Below are positions 26,953 to 36,829 of a stretch of 64,000 bases of DNA, in pieces. How positions within the stretch are numbered: position 1 is the stretch's first letter; every line of letters starts with the position of its first letter. This DNA comes from Sphingomonas lutea (GTDB lineage: Bacteria > Pseudomonadota > Alphaproteobacteria > Sphingomonadales > Sphingomonadaceae): NCBI RefSeq assembly GCF_014396785.1, contig NZ_CP060718.1:1198501-1262500 (forward strand), given 5' to 3'. The translations under genes were made by a program, and so were the position numbers. The notes under the pieces are model-generated. The model worked only from the letters and a program-made list of their open reading frames with translations, searched no databases and had not been told where the DNA came from.

Positions 26953-27423
26953 TCAGGCAAATTGGTTAAGAAACCGTTGGGCGAGAATGACGAGACCACC
27001 GGACGCAATGGCGACCCCATATGGAATTTCGGGCTTTCCCGGCCGATTCTTGAAACGGTGCCAGGCGACGATCCCCAACGTCAGCACGCCGCCCGCGACC
27101 GACATCAGGACCAGCATCTTTATGGTCGCATAAGGCGGGAACCACAGCGCGAGCGCTGCCGCGAGCTTGACGTCGCCGCCGCCCATGAGCCCTGCATAGA
27201 AGGTCGCGGCGAACAGCAGGAAGACGACGACGGCCGCCGCGACCATCAGCACGATCTGGCCGAAGGTGAATTGCGCCGCATACCAATAGAGTGGCGCGAG
27301 CAACGCGACGGCGAGATTCAGCTTGTTGGAAATCGTGAAGGTACGAATGTCGACGACCGCGGCGATCACCAGCAGCAGCGCCAGGATTCCCATCAGAATT
27401 CCGGTAAAGGCGACGTTGATCAT
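26953..27423 (-). CDS. cpaA: Prepilin peptidase CpaA/TadV
   Basis: 156-residue A24-family aspartic membrane protease that removes the leader from Flp prepilins. The start ATG at 27423 (MINVAFTGILMG) is chosen because the upstream extension is hydrophilic and antisense to the next gene. The two catalytic aspartates are in VVDIRTFTI (about residue 25) and in the GxGD-type motif MGGGDVKL (about residue 86). Several membrane helices are visible. First gene of the tad operon in this window; no Flp pilin gene is found upstream of it, where a divergent oxidoreductase begins instead. Confidence 0.93.
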   Translation of the reverse strand: MINVAFTGILMGILALLLVIAAVVDIRTFTISNKLNLAVALLAPLYWYAAQFTFGQIVLMVAAAVVVFLLFAATFYAGLMGGGDVKLAAALALWFPPYATIKMLVLMSVAGGVLTLGIVAWHRFKNRPGKPEIPYGVAIASGGLVILAQRFLNQFA

Positions 27424-27474
27424 GACCGCCACCCCTAGACGGCGCGGCTTTCCAATTCGTAACCGGGCCACGCA

Positions 27475-28548
27475 ATGCAGGATTGGGACGTCATCATCAT
27501 TGGCGGCGGGATCGCCGGAGCGAGCTTGGGCGCGGCCATCGCGGAAGCGCGCCGGACGCTGATCGTCGAGGCGGAGGCGCACTGCGGCTATCATGCCACG
27601 GGGCGATCGGCAGCCTTCTGGCTGGAAAGTTACGGGGGGCCGCAGGTGGCGAAGCTCACCGCCGCCTCCCGCACGTTCCTTGAAGCGGGCGGGTTCCTGC
27701 GGACACGCGGAGCGCTTCACGTTTCACGGACCGGGCCGCCGGAGGCGCCGGTGGGGGTCGATTCCCGGCCGATCGACCGCAACGCCCTCGAGCGGATGCT
27801 ACCCGGAATCCGGCCCGAATGGCGGCACGCGATTCTGGAGCCAGGGTGCGCGGATATCGACGTCGCGGCGCTTCACGCTGCCTTCCTGGCCGACTTCCGA
27901 GCGTGCGGCGGGATTGTCGAGCCGGGCCGGCGGCTGGCCCGCGCGCATCGCGACGGCGGCCGCTGGACCGCGCACTTCGACGATGGGGACACGCAAACGT
28001 CGGCCGTCCTCGTCAATGCCGCCGGCGCGTGGGCCGATGCCGTGGCCGAGGCCTGCGGGGTGCCGCCACTCGGCCTGGCCGCCAAGCGGCGAACGATGGT
28101 CCAGCTTCGCGTCGGCCAACCGGGCCTGCGCGACCTGCCGCTGGTCGACGATCCTGAGGGCACCTTTTATTTCAAGGGCGAGGGCGACCGTACGATCTGG
28201 CTCAGCCCGCATGACGAGATCGCCACCGACCCATGCGATGCGGCGCCGGAGGAGATCGATGTCGCCATCGCGATCGACCGTTTCGAGCAGGTGGTGGACT
28301 GGCCGGTCGAGGCCGTCGAGCGGCGCTGGGCAGGCTTGCGCACCTTCGCGCCCGACCGGCTCCCGGTCTATGGCTTCGACCCCCGCGCCGACGGATTCTT
28401 CTGGTGCGCGGGGCAGGGCGGGTTCGGGATTCAGACGTCGCCCGCGGCCGCGCGGATGGCGGCGGCGCTGCTGACCGGCGATCCGCCCGATCCGATGGTC
28501 GCGCATATCAATGCGGCGACGTTCGCGCCGGGGCGCTTTGCGCCGTGA
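27475..28548 (+). CDS. FAD-dependent oxidoreductase (DAO/glycine oxidase family)
   Basis: 357 residues. The Rossmann FAD-binding motif DVIIIGGGIAGASLGAAIAE is at residues 5-24, followed by an acidic residue after the second strand (LIVEAE). The GYHATGRSAAFWLESYGGP segment and the C-terminal GQGGFGIQTSPAAARMAAAL block are typical of D-amino-acid dehydrogenase/glycine-oxidase-like proteins. It oxidises an amine or amino acid with FAD; the substrate is not clear. It diverges from cpaA with 51 bases between starts. Confidence 0.9.
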   Translation: MQDWDVIIIGGGIAGASLGAAIAEARRTLIVEAEAHCGYHATGRSAAFWLESYGGPQVAKLTAASRTFLEAGGFLRTRGALHVSRTGPPEAPVGVDSRPIDRNALERMLPGIRPEWRHAILEPGCADIDVAALHAAFLADFRACGGIVEPGRRLARAHRDGGRWTAHFDDGDTQTSAVLVNAAGAWADAVAEACGVPPLGLAAKRRTMVQLRVGQPGLRDLPLVDDPEGTFYFKGEGDRTIWLSPHDEIATDPCDAAPEEIDVAIAIDRFEQVVDWPVEAVERRWAGLRTFAPDRLPVYGFDPRADGFFWCAGQGGFGIQTSPAAARMAAALLTGDPPDPMVAHINAATFAPGRFAP

Positions 28549-28595
28549 CGGCACCGGCGGCGACCGTGCGCGTTTCAGACGCGAAGGAGCCGATA

Positions 28596-29000
28596 ATGAG
28601 GTGGACCGCAATCACGCTCACCAGCCTGGGCCTGGCCACAGCGTCGCTCGCCGCCGTTGCCGGACTTCCCGCAACGCCGAGCGCAGCCCAGCCGGCGCGG
28701 CAATGCTTCAACGCCTCGGCCATTCGCGGGTTTGAAACGCTTCCCGGGGGGCTCGTGCTGATGCGCGCCGGCGGCAACCGCACCTTTGCGCTGCAAACGC
28801 TGGGCGACTGTCCCGACTTGAATTGGGCGCGCGGCATCGGGGTGCGGACCTTCGGCGGCGGATCGTGGATCTGTTCGGGCCTCGACGCGCAGCTGGTCGT
28901 GCCGAGCCCGATTGGCGCACAATATTGCGCGGTACGCGACGTGCGCTGGATCAGCCGGGAGGAGGCCCGCGCCCTCCGCCAGAGCCGACGCCGGCGCTAG
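28596..29000 (+). CDS. Small secreted protein (DUF6491-like)
   Basis: 134 residues from the ATG at 28596, which has a strong ribosome-binding site (aaggag) six bases upstream. A signal peptide covers residues 1-32 (ending SAAQP). The mature part has three cysteines ([33 protein letters not shown]). It resembles the small DUF6491-type exported proteins of sphingomonads, whose function is unknown. Its end overlaps the end of the convergent rnhA by four bases. Confidence 0.78.
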   Translation: MRWTAITLTSLGLATASLAAVAGLPATPSAAQPARQCFNASAIRGFETLPGGLVLMRAGGNRTFALQTLGDCPDLNWARGIGVRTFGGGSWICSGLDAQLVVPSPIGAQYCAVRDVRWISREEARALRQSRRRR

Positions 29001-29467
29001 GTCGCCGCTTTCTGCCGGTCGGCCGCCGCGCAGGCGAGGGCATCGACGCGATCGTTTTCCGGATGGCCGCTGTGGCCCTTTACCCAATGCCATTCAACGC
29101 GGTGCGGCTCGGACGCCTCGATTAGCGCCTGCCAAAGCTCCGCGTTCTTGACAGGTTTCTTGTCGGAGGTACGCCAACCGTTCTGCCGCCAGCGATGAAT
29201 CCACTTGGTGATTCCATCACGGACATATTGGCTGTCGGTATGGAGCTGGACACGGCACGGGCGCTTGAGCGCTTCGAGCCCGCGAATGGCGGCGAGCAAT
29301 TCCATGCGATTGTTAGTCGTCAGCGGCTCCCCGCCCGACAGCTCGCGTTCCTTGGCATCCGTGCGAAGAAGTGCGGCCCAACCGCCCGGTCCCGGATTGC
29401 CGCGGCACGCGCCGTCGGTGAACATCTCGACAGCAGGCAGCGACGTCACGTCAGGCGACAAGCTCAC
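28997..29467 (-). CDS. rnhA: Ribonuclease HI
   Basis: 156-residue endonuclease that degrades the RNA strand of RNA-DNA hybrids. The four metal-binding acidic residues are in [16 protein letters not shown] (D), [11 protein letters not shown] (E), [13 protein letters not shown] (D) and [11 protein letters not shown] (D). The catalytic-loop His is in [10 protein letters not shown]. The N-terminal dozen residues vary in the family. The start overlaps the 3' end of ispH by 17 bases, so the two are co-transcribed. Confidence 0.97.
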   Translation of the reverse strand: MSLSPDVTSLPAVEMFTDGACRGNPGPGGWAALLRTDAKERELSGGEPLTTNNRMELLAAIRGLEALKRPCRVQLHTDSQYVRDGITKWIHRWRQNGWRTSDKKPVKNAELWQALIEASEPHRVEWHWVKGHSGHPENDRVDALACAAADRQKAAT

Positions 29468-30395
29468 GCGGCAGTTTGAAGACCATTCGTTCTGGATTGT
29501 GGTCGGCTTCTTCCTCCGTGACGTGGAAGCGCTCCTCGAGCGCTGTCATCACCTCCCGAACGAGAAGCTCGGGGGCGGACGCACCGGCCGTGAGGCCAAT
29601 CGTGTCGGGCTGGCCGAGCCATTCCCAATCGATATCGCGTGCGCGCTCGATCAGCCGGGCGGGGACGCCGAGCCGCTCAGCGACCTCGGCGAGACGAAGC
29701 GAATTGCTGCTATTGGGCGCGCCGATGACCAGGATCCGTTCGCATTTCGCAGCGATCGCCTTGACCGCCGCCTGCCTGTTGGACGTGGCGTAGCAAATGT
29801 CCTCGCTGCGCGGCGCCAGAATGTTGGGAAAACGCGCCGTGAGCGCATCCACTATCTCACGCGTATCGTCGACTGAGAGCGTCGTTTGCGTAAGGAAAGA
29901 CAGATTGTCGGGATCCGCCACCTCGATCTCTGCGACGTCCTCCACCGATTCCACCAAGGTCATCGAACCCGGCGGCACCTGTCCAAACGTGCCGATCACT
30001 TCGGGGTGGCCGGCGTGGCCGATGAACATGATGTGCCGCCCGTCCTTGATCAGACGTTCCGCCTGCCGATGCACCTTGGACACAAGCGGACAAGTGGCAT
30101 CGACGTAAGACAGTCCACGCCCTTCGGCTTCCGCAGGCACTGACTTGGGCACGCCATGCGCGGAGAACACCACCGGACGGCCATCGGGCACGTCGGCCAA
30201 GTCCTCAACGAAAATGGCGCCCATGTCGCGCAGGCGATCGACGACGAAGCGGTTGTGGACGATTTCATGCCGGACGTAGACCGGCGCGCCATAACGTTCG
30301 AGCGCGAGCTCGACGATCTGGATTGCGCGGTCGACCCCGGCGCAGAAACCGCGCGGGGCCGCGACCAGCACGCGGAGATGGGGAAGCTCAGCCAT
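29451..30395 (-). CDS. ispH: 4-hydroxy-3-methylbut-2-enyl diphosphate reductase
   Basis: Last enzyme of the methylerythritol phosphate pathway. It reduces HMBPP to IPP and DMAPP with a 4Fe-4S cluster. The three cluster cysteines are in [24 protein letters not shown] and [13 protein letters not shown]. The conserved PEVIGTFGQ and [10 protein letters not shown] segments bind the substrate. Start set at the ATG at 30395 (MAELPHLRV, 314 residues); an upstream ATG at 30428 adds eleven unconserved residues. Confidence 0.97.
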   Translation of the reverse strand: MAELPHLRVLVAAPRGFCAGVDRAIQIVELALERYGAPVYVRHEIVHNRFVVDRLRDMGAIFVEDLADVPDGRPVVFSAHGVPKSVPAEAEGRGLSYVDATCPLVSKVHRQAERLIKDGRHIMFIGHAGHPEVIGTFGQVPPGSMTLVESVEDVAEIEVADPDNLSFLTQTTLSVDDTREIVDALTARFPNILAPRSEDICYATSNRQAAVKAIAAKCERILVIGAPNSSNSLRLAEVAERLGVPARLIERARDIDWEWLGQPDTIGLTAGASAPELLVREVMTALEERFHVTEEEADHNPERMVFKLPRELVA

Positions 30396-30485
30396 TGCCG
30401 GCCCATGTAAGGCATCGCTTGCAGGCATAGAAGGGGCTTCCTATGAACGCCGCACCGCACCAGGCCGCCAAGGAATTCTCCCACC

Positions 30486-31118
30486 GTGAAGCTTCGTATC
30501 GCCGCTTTTATCGCTTTGACCGTCCTTAGCGGGTGCCGCACCCGCGGCGATTTCGTCGATGGCGGCGTCTATGCCATCCGCAGTTCCTGCCCGATCGCGG
30601 CGGTGCCGGCCGGCACGGGCGACGTGACGCTCTTCAATCCCGCTGGAAGCACGGATTCGACCGCGATCGACGTCACAGCGGCAATCAGCGATGTCCGTGC
30701 TGTCTGCCAGGAGGCTGGGGCCGATATGGTGTCGACAGTGACCTTCACGGTCACGGCGCTGCGCCGCGATGCTGGGCCGGCGCGGCAGGTGGTGCTGCCT
30801 TATTTCGATGTCGCGCTTCAGGGGGGCTCCCGGATCGTCGCCAAGCGCGTCGGCCAAGCCGTCATCAATTTCCCGGCCGGCAGCTTGCACGGCTGGACCC
30901 GCGTCCAGGCGAGCATTCGCGTCAACCGCGCCGCGGCGACCCTTCCGGCCAATGTGCGCGCCATCCTGACGCGACCGCGCAAGGCGGGGGATACGCAGGC
31001 GGCGGTTGATCCGCTGGCCGATCCCGGTGTGCGCGCGGCGGTTGCCAATGCGACGTTTGAACATTTGGTCGGCTTCCAGCTGACGCAGGACCAGCTTCGC
31101 TACAACGCAACGCGCTAG
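30486..31118 (+). CDS. Lipoprotein of unknown function
   Basis: 210 residues starting at GTG (30486). The N-terminus MKLRIAAFIALTVLSGCRTR has a lipobox LSGC, so Cys17 is the probable lipidation site. The rest is moderately hydrophobic with beta-rich character (STVTFTVTALRRDAGPARQVVLPYFDVALQ) and a VGQAVINFPAG motif. I recognise no domain. Similar lipoproteins with an ALRRD..PARQV region are common in sphingomonads. It lies upstream of the glycine riboswitch and reads in the same direction, but is unlikely to be part of that regulon. Confidence 0.75.
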   Translation: MKLRIAAFIALTVLSGCRTRGDFVDGGVYAIRSSCPIAAVPAGTGDVTLFNPAGSTDSTAIDVTAAISDVRAVCQEAGADMVSTVTFTVTALRRDAGPARQVVLPYFDVALQGGSRIVAKRVGQAVINFPAGSLHGWTRVQASIRVNRAAATLPANVRAILTRPRKAGDTQAAVDPLADPGVRAAVANATFEHLVGFQLTQDQLRYNATR

Positions 31119-31203
31119 CATTTCACCGAAAGGCCGCGTTGACTCCGTCCGTGGCGCCAGCCAAGGCACCGCGGTCGCCGGACGCGCAAGCGCCCGGAAG
31201 GCC

Positions 31204-31366
31204 GCGCGGGAGAGTTTGCAGCGAAAGCTGCGACGCCGAAGGAGCAACCGCCCCCGGAATCTCTCAGGCACCCAGGACCGCGCGCGCCTGACAGTCTGGA
31301 AAGTGTCCCGGTCATTCGGGGCCGCCGAAGGGGTAAAGCTCTCAGGCGCTAGGGACAGACGGGGGC
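31204..31366 (+). promoter_or_regulatory. Tandem glycine riboswitch upstream of gcvT
   Basis: Two consecutive glycine-aptamer halves. Aptamer 1 (about 31207-31280) has gggagagt, then gcgaaagctgcgacgccgaa, ggagcaac, the ggaatctctcaggc core and ggaccg. Aptamer 2 (about 31289-31362) has tctggaaag, ccgaaggggtaa, ctctcaggcgc and agggacag. These are the conserved blocks of the gcvT RNA motif, in order and at the right spacing. Glycine binding is expected to switch on the glycine cleavage operon that begins 58 bases downstream. The 305-base gap between the lipoprotein stop and gcvT is mostly this element and its expression platform. Confidence 0.95.
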
Positions 31367-31423
31367 GATGGCCGATGCGCCCGTTTCGGGCGTTGAGCCG
31401 TCGTCACCTGATGCGGAGCGCCC

Positions 31424-32560
31424 ATGAGCCAGGACGATCATCACCCGACCGACGCAGCGCCGCTTGCAAAACTGCCGCTCGATGCGTGGCATCGCGCCCA
31501 CGGCGGGCGGATGGTGCCTTTCGCGGGCTACGAAATGCCTGTGCAATATGAAGGCATCATGGCCGAGCATCTGTGGACGCGCGAAAATGCCGGCCTGTTC
31601 GATGTCAGCCATATGGGCCAGCTGCTGATCCACGGCCGCGGCGCCGATGCGGCGCTGGAGAAGCTGCTCCCCGCCGACCTTCTCGGCCTGGGCGACATGA
31701 AACCCAAATATTCGCTGCTGCTCGATGACGACGGCGGGATCATCGACGATCTGATGGCGACGCGGCGCGGCGACGATTTCTACGTCGTCGTCAACGGCGC
31801 TACCAAGCATGGTGACATCCAGGAATTCGAGCGGCGGCTGCCCGGCGGGGTGGTTGTTGACCACATGAAGGAGCAGGCGCTGCTCGCGCTTCAGGGGCCG
31901 AAGGCGGCGGAGTTGCTGGAAGGCATTGTGCCGGGCGTGGGCGAGCTTGGCTTCATGCAGGGCCGCGCATTCCACTGGGACGGACAGCCGCTGTGGATCA
32001 GCCGTTCGGGCTATACCGGCGAGGATGGGTTCGAGATTTCGGTGCCCGCAACGCAGGCCGAGAAGCTGGCGGACGCCCTCGTGGCCAACGATGCCGTGAA
32101 GCCGATCGGGCTTGGCGCGCGCGATTCGCTGCGGCTCGAGGCAGGATTGCCGCTCTATGGGCACGACCTCGACCGGGCGACGACGCCGGTGATGGCCGGG
32201 CTCAACTTCGCGATCAACAAGCGCCGCCGCGCCGAGGGCGGCTTTCCGGGAAGCGTTCGCATCCTCGCCGAGTTGGAGAATGGCCCGATCCAAAAGCGCG
32301 TCGGCCTGCTCGTCGAAGGCCGCCAGCCGGTGCGCGAGGGCGCGATGGTCCTCGACCGGGAGGCGAATGAGGTCGGCAAGGTCACCTCGGGCGGTTTCTC
32401 GCCCTCGCTGCAGCGACCGATCGCCATGGCCTACGTTCCGGCCGCAATGGCCGAGCCGGGGGCGCAGGTGAAGCTGTCGCAGCGCGGCAAGCTGTTTGCC
32501 GCGACCGTCGCGCCGATGCCGTTCGTCCCCCACAAATATCACCGCAAGGGAGCCGCTTGA
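31424..32560 (+). CDS. gcvT: Glycine cleavage system T protein (aminomethyltransferase)
   Basis: 378 residues. T protein transfers the methylene group from aminomethyl-lipoyl H protein to tetrahydrofolate and releases ammonia. The characteristic segments are [30 protein letters not shown] (about residues 58-67), [14 protein letters not shown] and [20 protein letters not shown], which binds folate and holds the catalytic Asp region. The stop overlaps the gcvH ATG (TGATG). First gene of the riboswitch-controlled operon. Confidence 0.98.
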   Translation: MSQDDHHPTDAAPLAKLPLDAWHRAHGGRMVPFAGYEMPVQYEGIMAEHLWTRENAGLFDVSHMGQLLIHGRGADAALEKLLPADLLGLGDMKPKYSLLLDDDGGIIDDLMATRRGDDFYVVVNGATKHGDIQEFERRLPGGVVVDHMKEQALLALQGPKAAELLEGIVPGVGELGFMQGRAFHWDGQPLWISRSGYTGEDGFEISVPATQAEKLADALVANDAVKPIGLGARDSLRLEAGLPLYGHDLDRATTPVMAGLNFAINKRRRAEGGFPGSVRILAELENGPIQKRVGLLVEGRQPVREGAMVLDREANEVGKVTSGGFSPSLQRPIAMAYVPAAMAEPGAQVKLSQRGKLFAATVAPMPFVPHKYHRKGAA

Positions 32561-32931
32561 TGAGCCTCTATTTCACCAAGGAGCATGAATGGATCCGGGT
32601 CGAGGGCGACACCGCGACCATCGGCATTTCCAACCACGCGCAGGAAGCGCTGGGCGACATCGTCTTCGCCGAGGTGCCCGAAGCCGGCCGCAAGGTCAGC
32701 AAGGGGCAGGAGGCCGCGGTGGTGGAGTCGGTCAAAGCCGCAAGCGACGTCTACGCGCCCGTGTCGGGCGAGGTGGTCGAGGGCAATGCCGCGGTTGCCG
32801 ACGACCCGTCGCTGGTGAACAGCGACCCCGAAGGCGAGGGCTGGTTCTTCAAATTGAAGCTCGACGATCCGGGTGAGGTCGAGGGGTTGATGGACGAGGC
32901 CGCCTATCGCGAGTGGATTGCGACGCTGTGA
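32560..32931 (+). CDS. gcvH: Glycine cleavage system H protein
   Basis: 123-residue lipoyl carrier. The lipoylated lysine is in [16 protein letters not shown] (about residue 61). The N-terminus [14 protein letters not shown] and the C-terminal [13 protein letters not shown] are canonical. The ATG overlaps the gcvT stop. Downstream, a palindromic repeat and a methyltransferase gene separate it from gcvPA. Confidence 0.98.
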   Translation: MSLYFTKEHEWIRVEGDTATIGISNHAQEALGDIVFAEVPEAGRKVSKGQEAAVVESVKAASDVYAPVSGEVVEGNAAVADDPSLVNSDPEGEGWFFKLKLDDPGEVEGLMDEAAYREWIATL

Positions 32932-32956
32932 TATTTCGCTTGCCCGCCGCCCTTTT

Positions 32957-33024
32957 CCGTTCGTCCCGAGCGAAGTCGAGGGACGCGCGTGCACAGGTGC
33001 CTCGACTGCGCTCGGCACAAACGG
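32957..33024. repeat. Palindromic repeat between gcvH and the methyltransferase gene
   Basis: Inverted repeat with arms 32957-32981 (ccgttcgtcccgagcgaagt and on) and 33000-33024 (its imperfect reverse complement, ending ctcggcacaaacgg) around an 18-base spacer. This is a well-known type of dispersed sphingomonad repeat. Its right edge runs directly into the ribosome-binding region (gagcgaggg) of the next gene. Confidence 0.75.
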
Positions 33025-33036
33025 AGCGAGGGTGAC

Positions 33037-33780
33037 GTGAGACCAACCTCGACCAGCGATTGGGATGCCGCGGATTATGCGCGGGTGGGTGGTTTCGTGC
33101 CCGCGCTCGGCCAGGCCGCGCTCGACCTCCTCGACCCGCAGCCGGGCGAGCATATCCTCGACGTCGGCTGCGGCGACGGGTCGCTGACCTTGAAGATCAA
33201 GGAAGCAGGCGCGGATGTCGTCGGCATCGACAACAACCTCTCGATGATCGCTGCGGCCAAGGCAAAGGGCCTCGATGCGCGGCTGATGGATGCCGCCGAT
33301 CTCAAGTTTGCGGAAGCGTTCGACGCGGTATTCTCCAACGCCACCTTGCACTGGGTGCTCGACAAGGAGCGTGCGGCGCGCGCGATCTGGTTCGCGCTCA
33401 AGTTCAAGGGCCGCTTCGCCGGCGAGATGGGCGGGGAGGGCAATCTTGCCCATCTGCGCGAGTCGCTCGACGACGTGCTGGTTGCCAGCGGCTACGGCCC
33501 GCCGACCTATGCCGCCAACTGGTATCCGAGCGTCGAGGAGTTCGTCGCAATTTACGAGGCGGCGGGATTCAAGGACATCGACGCGCGGCTGATCGAACGG
33601 CCGACTCCACTCGAGCATGGCGTCGCCGGCTGGGTGACGACCTTCCGCAAGGGCTGGCTCGACCGCGCCGGCGTGCCGCAGGCCGAGCGCCAGGCGATCG
33701 CCGACGCCGTCGCCGACCGCGCCGGCACCCAAACCGCCGATTACGTCCGCCTCCGCTTTACGATGAGAAAGCCGAACTGA
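33037..33780 (+). CDS. Class I SAM-dependent methyltransferase in the gcv operon
   Basis: 247 residues from the GTG at 33037, 8 bases after gcgaggg. The open frame extends into the upstream palindromic repeat, which is unlikely to be coding. SAM-binding motif I is [15 protein letters not shown] (about residues 39-53). The acidic end of strand 2 is in VVGIDNN, and motif IV is [13 protein letters not shown]. It resembles trans-aconitate/malonyl-ACP methyltransferase-like proteins; the substrate is unknown. Its stop overlaps the ATG of gcvPA (TGATG), so it is truly part of the glycine cleavage operon. Confidence 0.88.
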   Translation: MRPTSTSDWDAADYARVGGFVPALGQAALDLLDPQPGEHILDVGCGDGSLTLKIKEAGADVVGIDNNLSMIAAAKAKGLDARLMDAADLKFAEAFDAVFSNATLHWVLDKERAARAIWFALKFKGRFAGEMGGEGNLAHLRESLDDVLVASGYGPPTYAANWYPSVEEFVAIYEAAGFKDIDARLIERPTPLEHGVAGWVTTFRKGWLDRAGVPQAERQAIADAVADRAGTQTADYVRLRFTMRKPN

Positions 33781-35138
33781 TGCGTTACCTGCCCCTCTCT
33801 GATGCCGATCGCAGCGCGATGCTACAGGTCGTCGGCGCCGGATCGATCGACGAATTGTTCAAGGACGTGCCGGCCGAAGCGCGGCTGACGGGGCCGATCC
33901 ACGGCCTGCCGATGCATGCGTCCGAAATGGCGGTTGAGCGGCACATGATCGCTTTGTCGCGCAAGAACATGGCGGCGGGCGACGTGCCCTTCTTCCTGGG
34001 TTGCGGGGCGTACAAGCATCACATCCCGGCGAGCGTCGACCATATCATCCAGCGCGGCGAGTTCCTCACCAGCTACACGCCCTATCAGCCCGAAATCGCG
34101 CAGGGCACGCTGCAGATGATGTTCGAATTCCAGACGCAGGTCGCACGCCTGCTCGGCTGCGAAGTCGCCAATGCGTCGATGTACGACGGATCGACCGCGA
34201 TGTGGGAAGCGATCCTGATGGGTCACCGCATCACGCGGCGGAACAAGACGATCGTCTCGTCTGGCGTTCACCCGCATTACGTCAATGTCGCGACGACGAT
34301 GGCCAAGTTCACCGGCGACGCGCTCGATACGTCGCTGCCCGAACTCGACGCCACCAGCGATGTCGAGCGGCTGCTGGGCAAGATCGACGGCGAGACCAGC
34401 GCGGTCGTCGTCCAATATCCCGATATCCTCGGCCGGATCACCGACCTGACGCCGATTGCCGAGGCCGCGCATGCCGCCGGCGCGCTGCTGATCGCGGTGA
34501 TTACAGAGCCGGTCGCGCTGGGGCTGATCAAGTCGCCGGGCGAGATGGGTGCGGACATCGTTGTCGGCGAGGGGCAAAGCATCGGCGTCGGGCTTCAGTT
34601 CGGCGGACCGTACGTCGGCCTGTTCGCCTGTCGCGAAAAGCATGTCCGCCAGATGCCCGGGCGGCTTGCGGGCGAGACGGTCGATGCGGAGGGAAAGCGC
34701 GGCTTCGTGCTGACGCTCTCGACGCGCGAGCAGCATATCCGGCGCGAAAAAGCGACGTCGAACATCTGCACCAGCTCGGTGCTGTGCGCGCTCGCCTTCA
34801 CCGCGCACCTCACCTTGCTCGGCGAGAAAGGGCTGCGGCAGCTGGCACAGTTGAATCACGCGCGCGCGTGCGAGGTGGCGGCCCGGCTCGTCGCGATTCC
34901 GGGTGTCGAGCTGGTCAACGACGGCTTCTTCAATGAATTCACGCTCCGGCTTCCGGTCGAAGCGCGGCCCGCAGTGCACGCGATGGTCGAGCGCGGGGTG
35001 ATCGGGGGGATCTCGCTTGGGCGGCTCTATCCGGGGATCGACGCTCTCCAGAACGGGTTGGTGGTCGCGGTTACGGAGACCGCGACCGACGCGGATATCG
35101 ATGCGCTGGAAGCCGCGCTGAAGGAGGTGGTGCGATGA
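33780..35138 (+). CDS. gcvPA: Glycine dehydrogenase (decarboxylating) subunit 1
   Basis: 452-residue N-terminal half of the split P protein, as is usual in alphaproteobacteria. Typical segments are [50 protein letters not shown] and the C-terminal [11 protein letters not shown]. The pyridoxal phosphate lysine is in the other half (gcvPB), and both are needed for glycine decarboxylation and transfer of aminomethyl to the H protein. ATG overlaps the preceding stop, and its own stop overlaps gcvPB (ATGA). Confidence 0.98.
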   Translation: MRYLPLSDADRSAMLQVVGAGSIDELFKDVPAEARLTGPIHGLPMHASEMAVERHMIALSRKNMAAGDVPFFLGCGAYKHHIPASVDHIIQRGEFLTSYTPYQPEIAQGTLQMMFEFQTQVARLLGCEVANASMYDGSTAMWEAILMGHRITRRNKTIVSSGVHPHYVNVATTMAKFTGDALDTSLPELDATSDVERLLGKIDGETSAVVVQYPDILGRITDLTPIAEAAHAAGALLIAVITEPVALGLIKSPGEMGADIVVGEGQSIGVGLQFGGPYVGLFACREKHVRQMPGRLAGETVDAEGKRGFVLTLSTREQHIRREKATSNICTSSVLCALAFTAHLTLLGEKGLRQLAQLNHARACEVAARLVAIPGVELVNDGFFNEFTLRLPVEARPAVHAMVERGVIGGISLGRLYPGIDALQNGLVVAVTETATDADIDALEAALKEVVR

Positions 35139-36829
35139 CCGTCAATCCGTCGGGCTGGCGGCCCTCGACCCCCGCCAATGCTGAAGGCGAAGCGCAGACG
35201 GTGACCGGCAATCGCGCGCTGATGCTCGAGGAGCCGTTGATCTTCGAGATGGACGGCGCCGACACGACTGGCGTCGATTTCGACGAATTCCTCCCCGGGA
35301 CGGGGAGCGGGACCAGCGAAGCTGGGGGAGGGGCCGGCGTGACGGGCTCCAGCCCCCCTCCGTCAGCGCTTCGCGCTGCCACCTCCCCGTCCCGGGGAGG
35401 ATCGCGCATCGGCGGCCTCGAACGCACCGCGCCCATCGGCCTTCCCGGCCTGTCCGAGCCCGAAACCGTGCGCCACTACACGCGCCTGTCGCGGCAGAAT
35501 TATGCGATCGACCTGGGCCTGTTCCCGCTCGGATCCTGCACCATGAAGCATAATCCGCGCTTGAACGAGAAGGTCGCGCGGCTGCCCGGCTTTGCCGACG
35601 TCCATCCGCTGCAACCGCAGGAGACGGTGCAGGGCGCGCTCCAGGTGATCAACGAGCTGGCCTTCTGGCTGCTCGACCTGACCGGCATGCACGGCGTGGC
35701 GATGAGCCCCAAGGCGGGCGCGCATGGCGAGCTGTGCGGGCTGCTGTGCATTCGCGCGGCACTCGAGGCGCGCGGCGACAAGCGCGAAGTCGTGCTCGTC
35801 CCCGAAAGCGCGCACGGCACCAATCCCGCGACCGCCGCTTTCGCTGGCTATCGCGTGGAAAACATCCCGGCCAATGCGGCGGGGCGGGTCGATCTTGACG
35901 CCTTGACGTCACGGTTGGGGCCGGACGTCGCGGCGGTGATGATCACCAATCCCAACACCTGCGGCCTGTTCGAGCCCGACATGAAGCGGATCAGCGACGC
36001 GGTCCACGCCGCGGGCGCGTTCGTCTATTGCGACGGTGCCAATTTCAACGCGATCGTCGGCAAGGTCCGTCCCGGCGACCTTGGCATCGATGCGATGCAC
36101 ATCAACCTCCACAAGACCTTTTCGACCCCGCATGGCGGCGGTGGACCGGGGTCGGGGCCGGTGGTCGTGTCCGAAGCGCTGGCGCCCTACGGTCCGCTGC
36201 CCTTCGCGGCCAAGATGCCCGATGGTAGCTTCAAGATCGTGGAGGAGGAAAGCGCGGCCGAGATGCACCCCGAGACATTCGGGCGCATGACTGCGTTCCA
36301 CGGCCAGATGGGCATGTTCACGCGCGCGCTGACGTACATCCTCAGTCACGGCGCCGACGGCCTTCAGCAGGTGGCCGAGGATGCGGTGCTCAACGCCAAT
36401 TACATCCTGCGCAGCCTCGAAGACGTGCTCGATGCGCCGTTCGCAGGCAGCGGGCCGTGCATGCATGAGGCCATCTTCTCCGACAAAGGCTTCGCCGACG
36501 GCGTCAGCACGCTCGATCTCGCCAAGGCGATGATCGACGAAGGCTTCCACCCGATGACGATGTACTTCCCGCTGGTGGTCCACGGCGCGATGCTGATCGA
36601 GCCGACCGAGACCGAGTCGAAGGCTGGCCTCGACCAGTTCATCGCCGCGCTGCGCTCGATCGCCGAACGTGCGCGCGCCGGCGACCCGGCGATGAAGGCC
36701 GCGCCCGTGCACGCGCCGCGCCGCCGCCTCGACGAAACACTGGCGGCTAGGAAACCGGTATTGAGCTTCCGACAGCCCGCGCCCGACGCCGCGTCTGCGG
36801 GCCTGAAGGAACCGGTGGGCGGCGGGTGA
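35135..36829 (+). CDS. gcvPB: Glycine dehydrogenase (decarboxylating) subunit 2, with in-frame repeat insertion
   Basis: 564 residues, PLP-binding half of the split P protein. The Schiff-base lysine is in [17 protein letters not shown] (about residues 325-341). The [19 protein letters not shown] and [15 protein letters not shown] blocks are canonical. The family is typically about 510-525 residues. The extra length comes from residues 52-89 ([12 protein letters not shown] and on), encoded exactly by a palindromic repeat at 35290-35400, placed between the N-terminal [18 protein letters not shown] and [17 protein letters not shown]. The insert sits in a linker and probably is tolerated. Confidence 0.97.
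   Translation: MTVNPSGWRPSTPANAEGEAQTVTGNRALMLEEPLIFEMDGADTTGVDFDEFLPGTGSGTSEAGGGAGVTGSSPPPSALRAATSPSRGGSRIGGLERTAPIGLPGLSEPETVRHYTRLSRQNYAIDLGLFPLGSCTMKHNPRLNEKVARLPGFADVHPLQPQETVQGALQVINELAFWLLDLTGMHGVAMSPKAGAHGELCGLLCIRAALEARGDKREVVLVPESAHGTNPATAAFAGYRVENIPANAAGRVDLDALTSRLGPDVAAVMITNPNTCGLFEPDMKRISDAVHAAGAFVYCDGANFNAIVGKVRPGDLGIDAMHINLHKTFSTPHGGGGPGSGPVVVSEALAPYGPLPFAAKMPDGSFKIVEEESAAEMHPETFGRMTAFHGQMGMFTRALTYILSHGADGLQQVAEDAVLNANYILRSLEDVLDAPFAGSGPCMHEAIFSDKGFADGVSTLDLAKAMIDEGFHPMTMYFPLVVHGAMLIEPTETESKAGLDQFIAALRSIAERARAGDPAMKAAPVHAPRRRLDETLAARKPVLSFRQPAPDAASAGLKEPVGGG
35290..35400. repeat. Palindromic repeat element inserted in gcvPB
   Basis: A perfect 18-bp inverted repeat forms the ends: cctccccgggacggggag at 35290-35307 and its exact reverse complement at 35383-35400. 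The 75-base interior contains a second small palindrome (agcgcttcgcgct). The element is 111 bases, a multiple of three, and has no stop in the gcvPB frame. It looks like an intergenic sphingomonad repeat that landed in frame in a gene. Confidence 0.85.
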
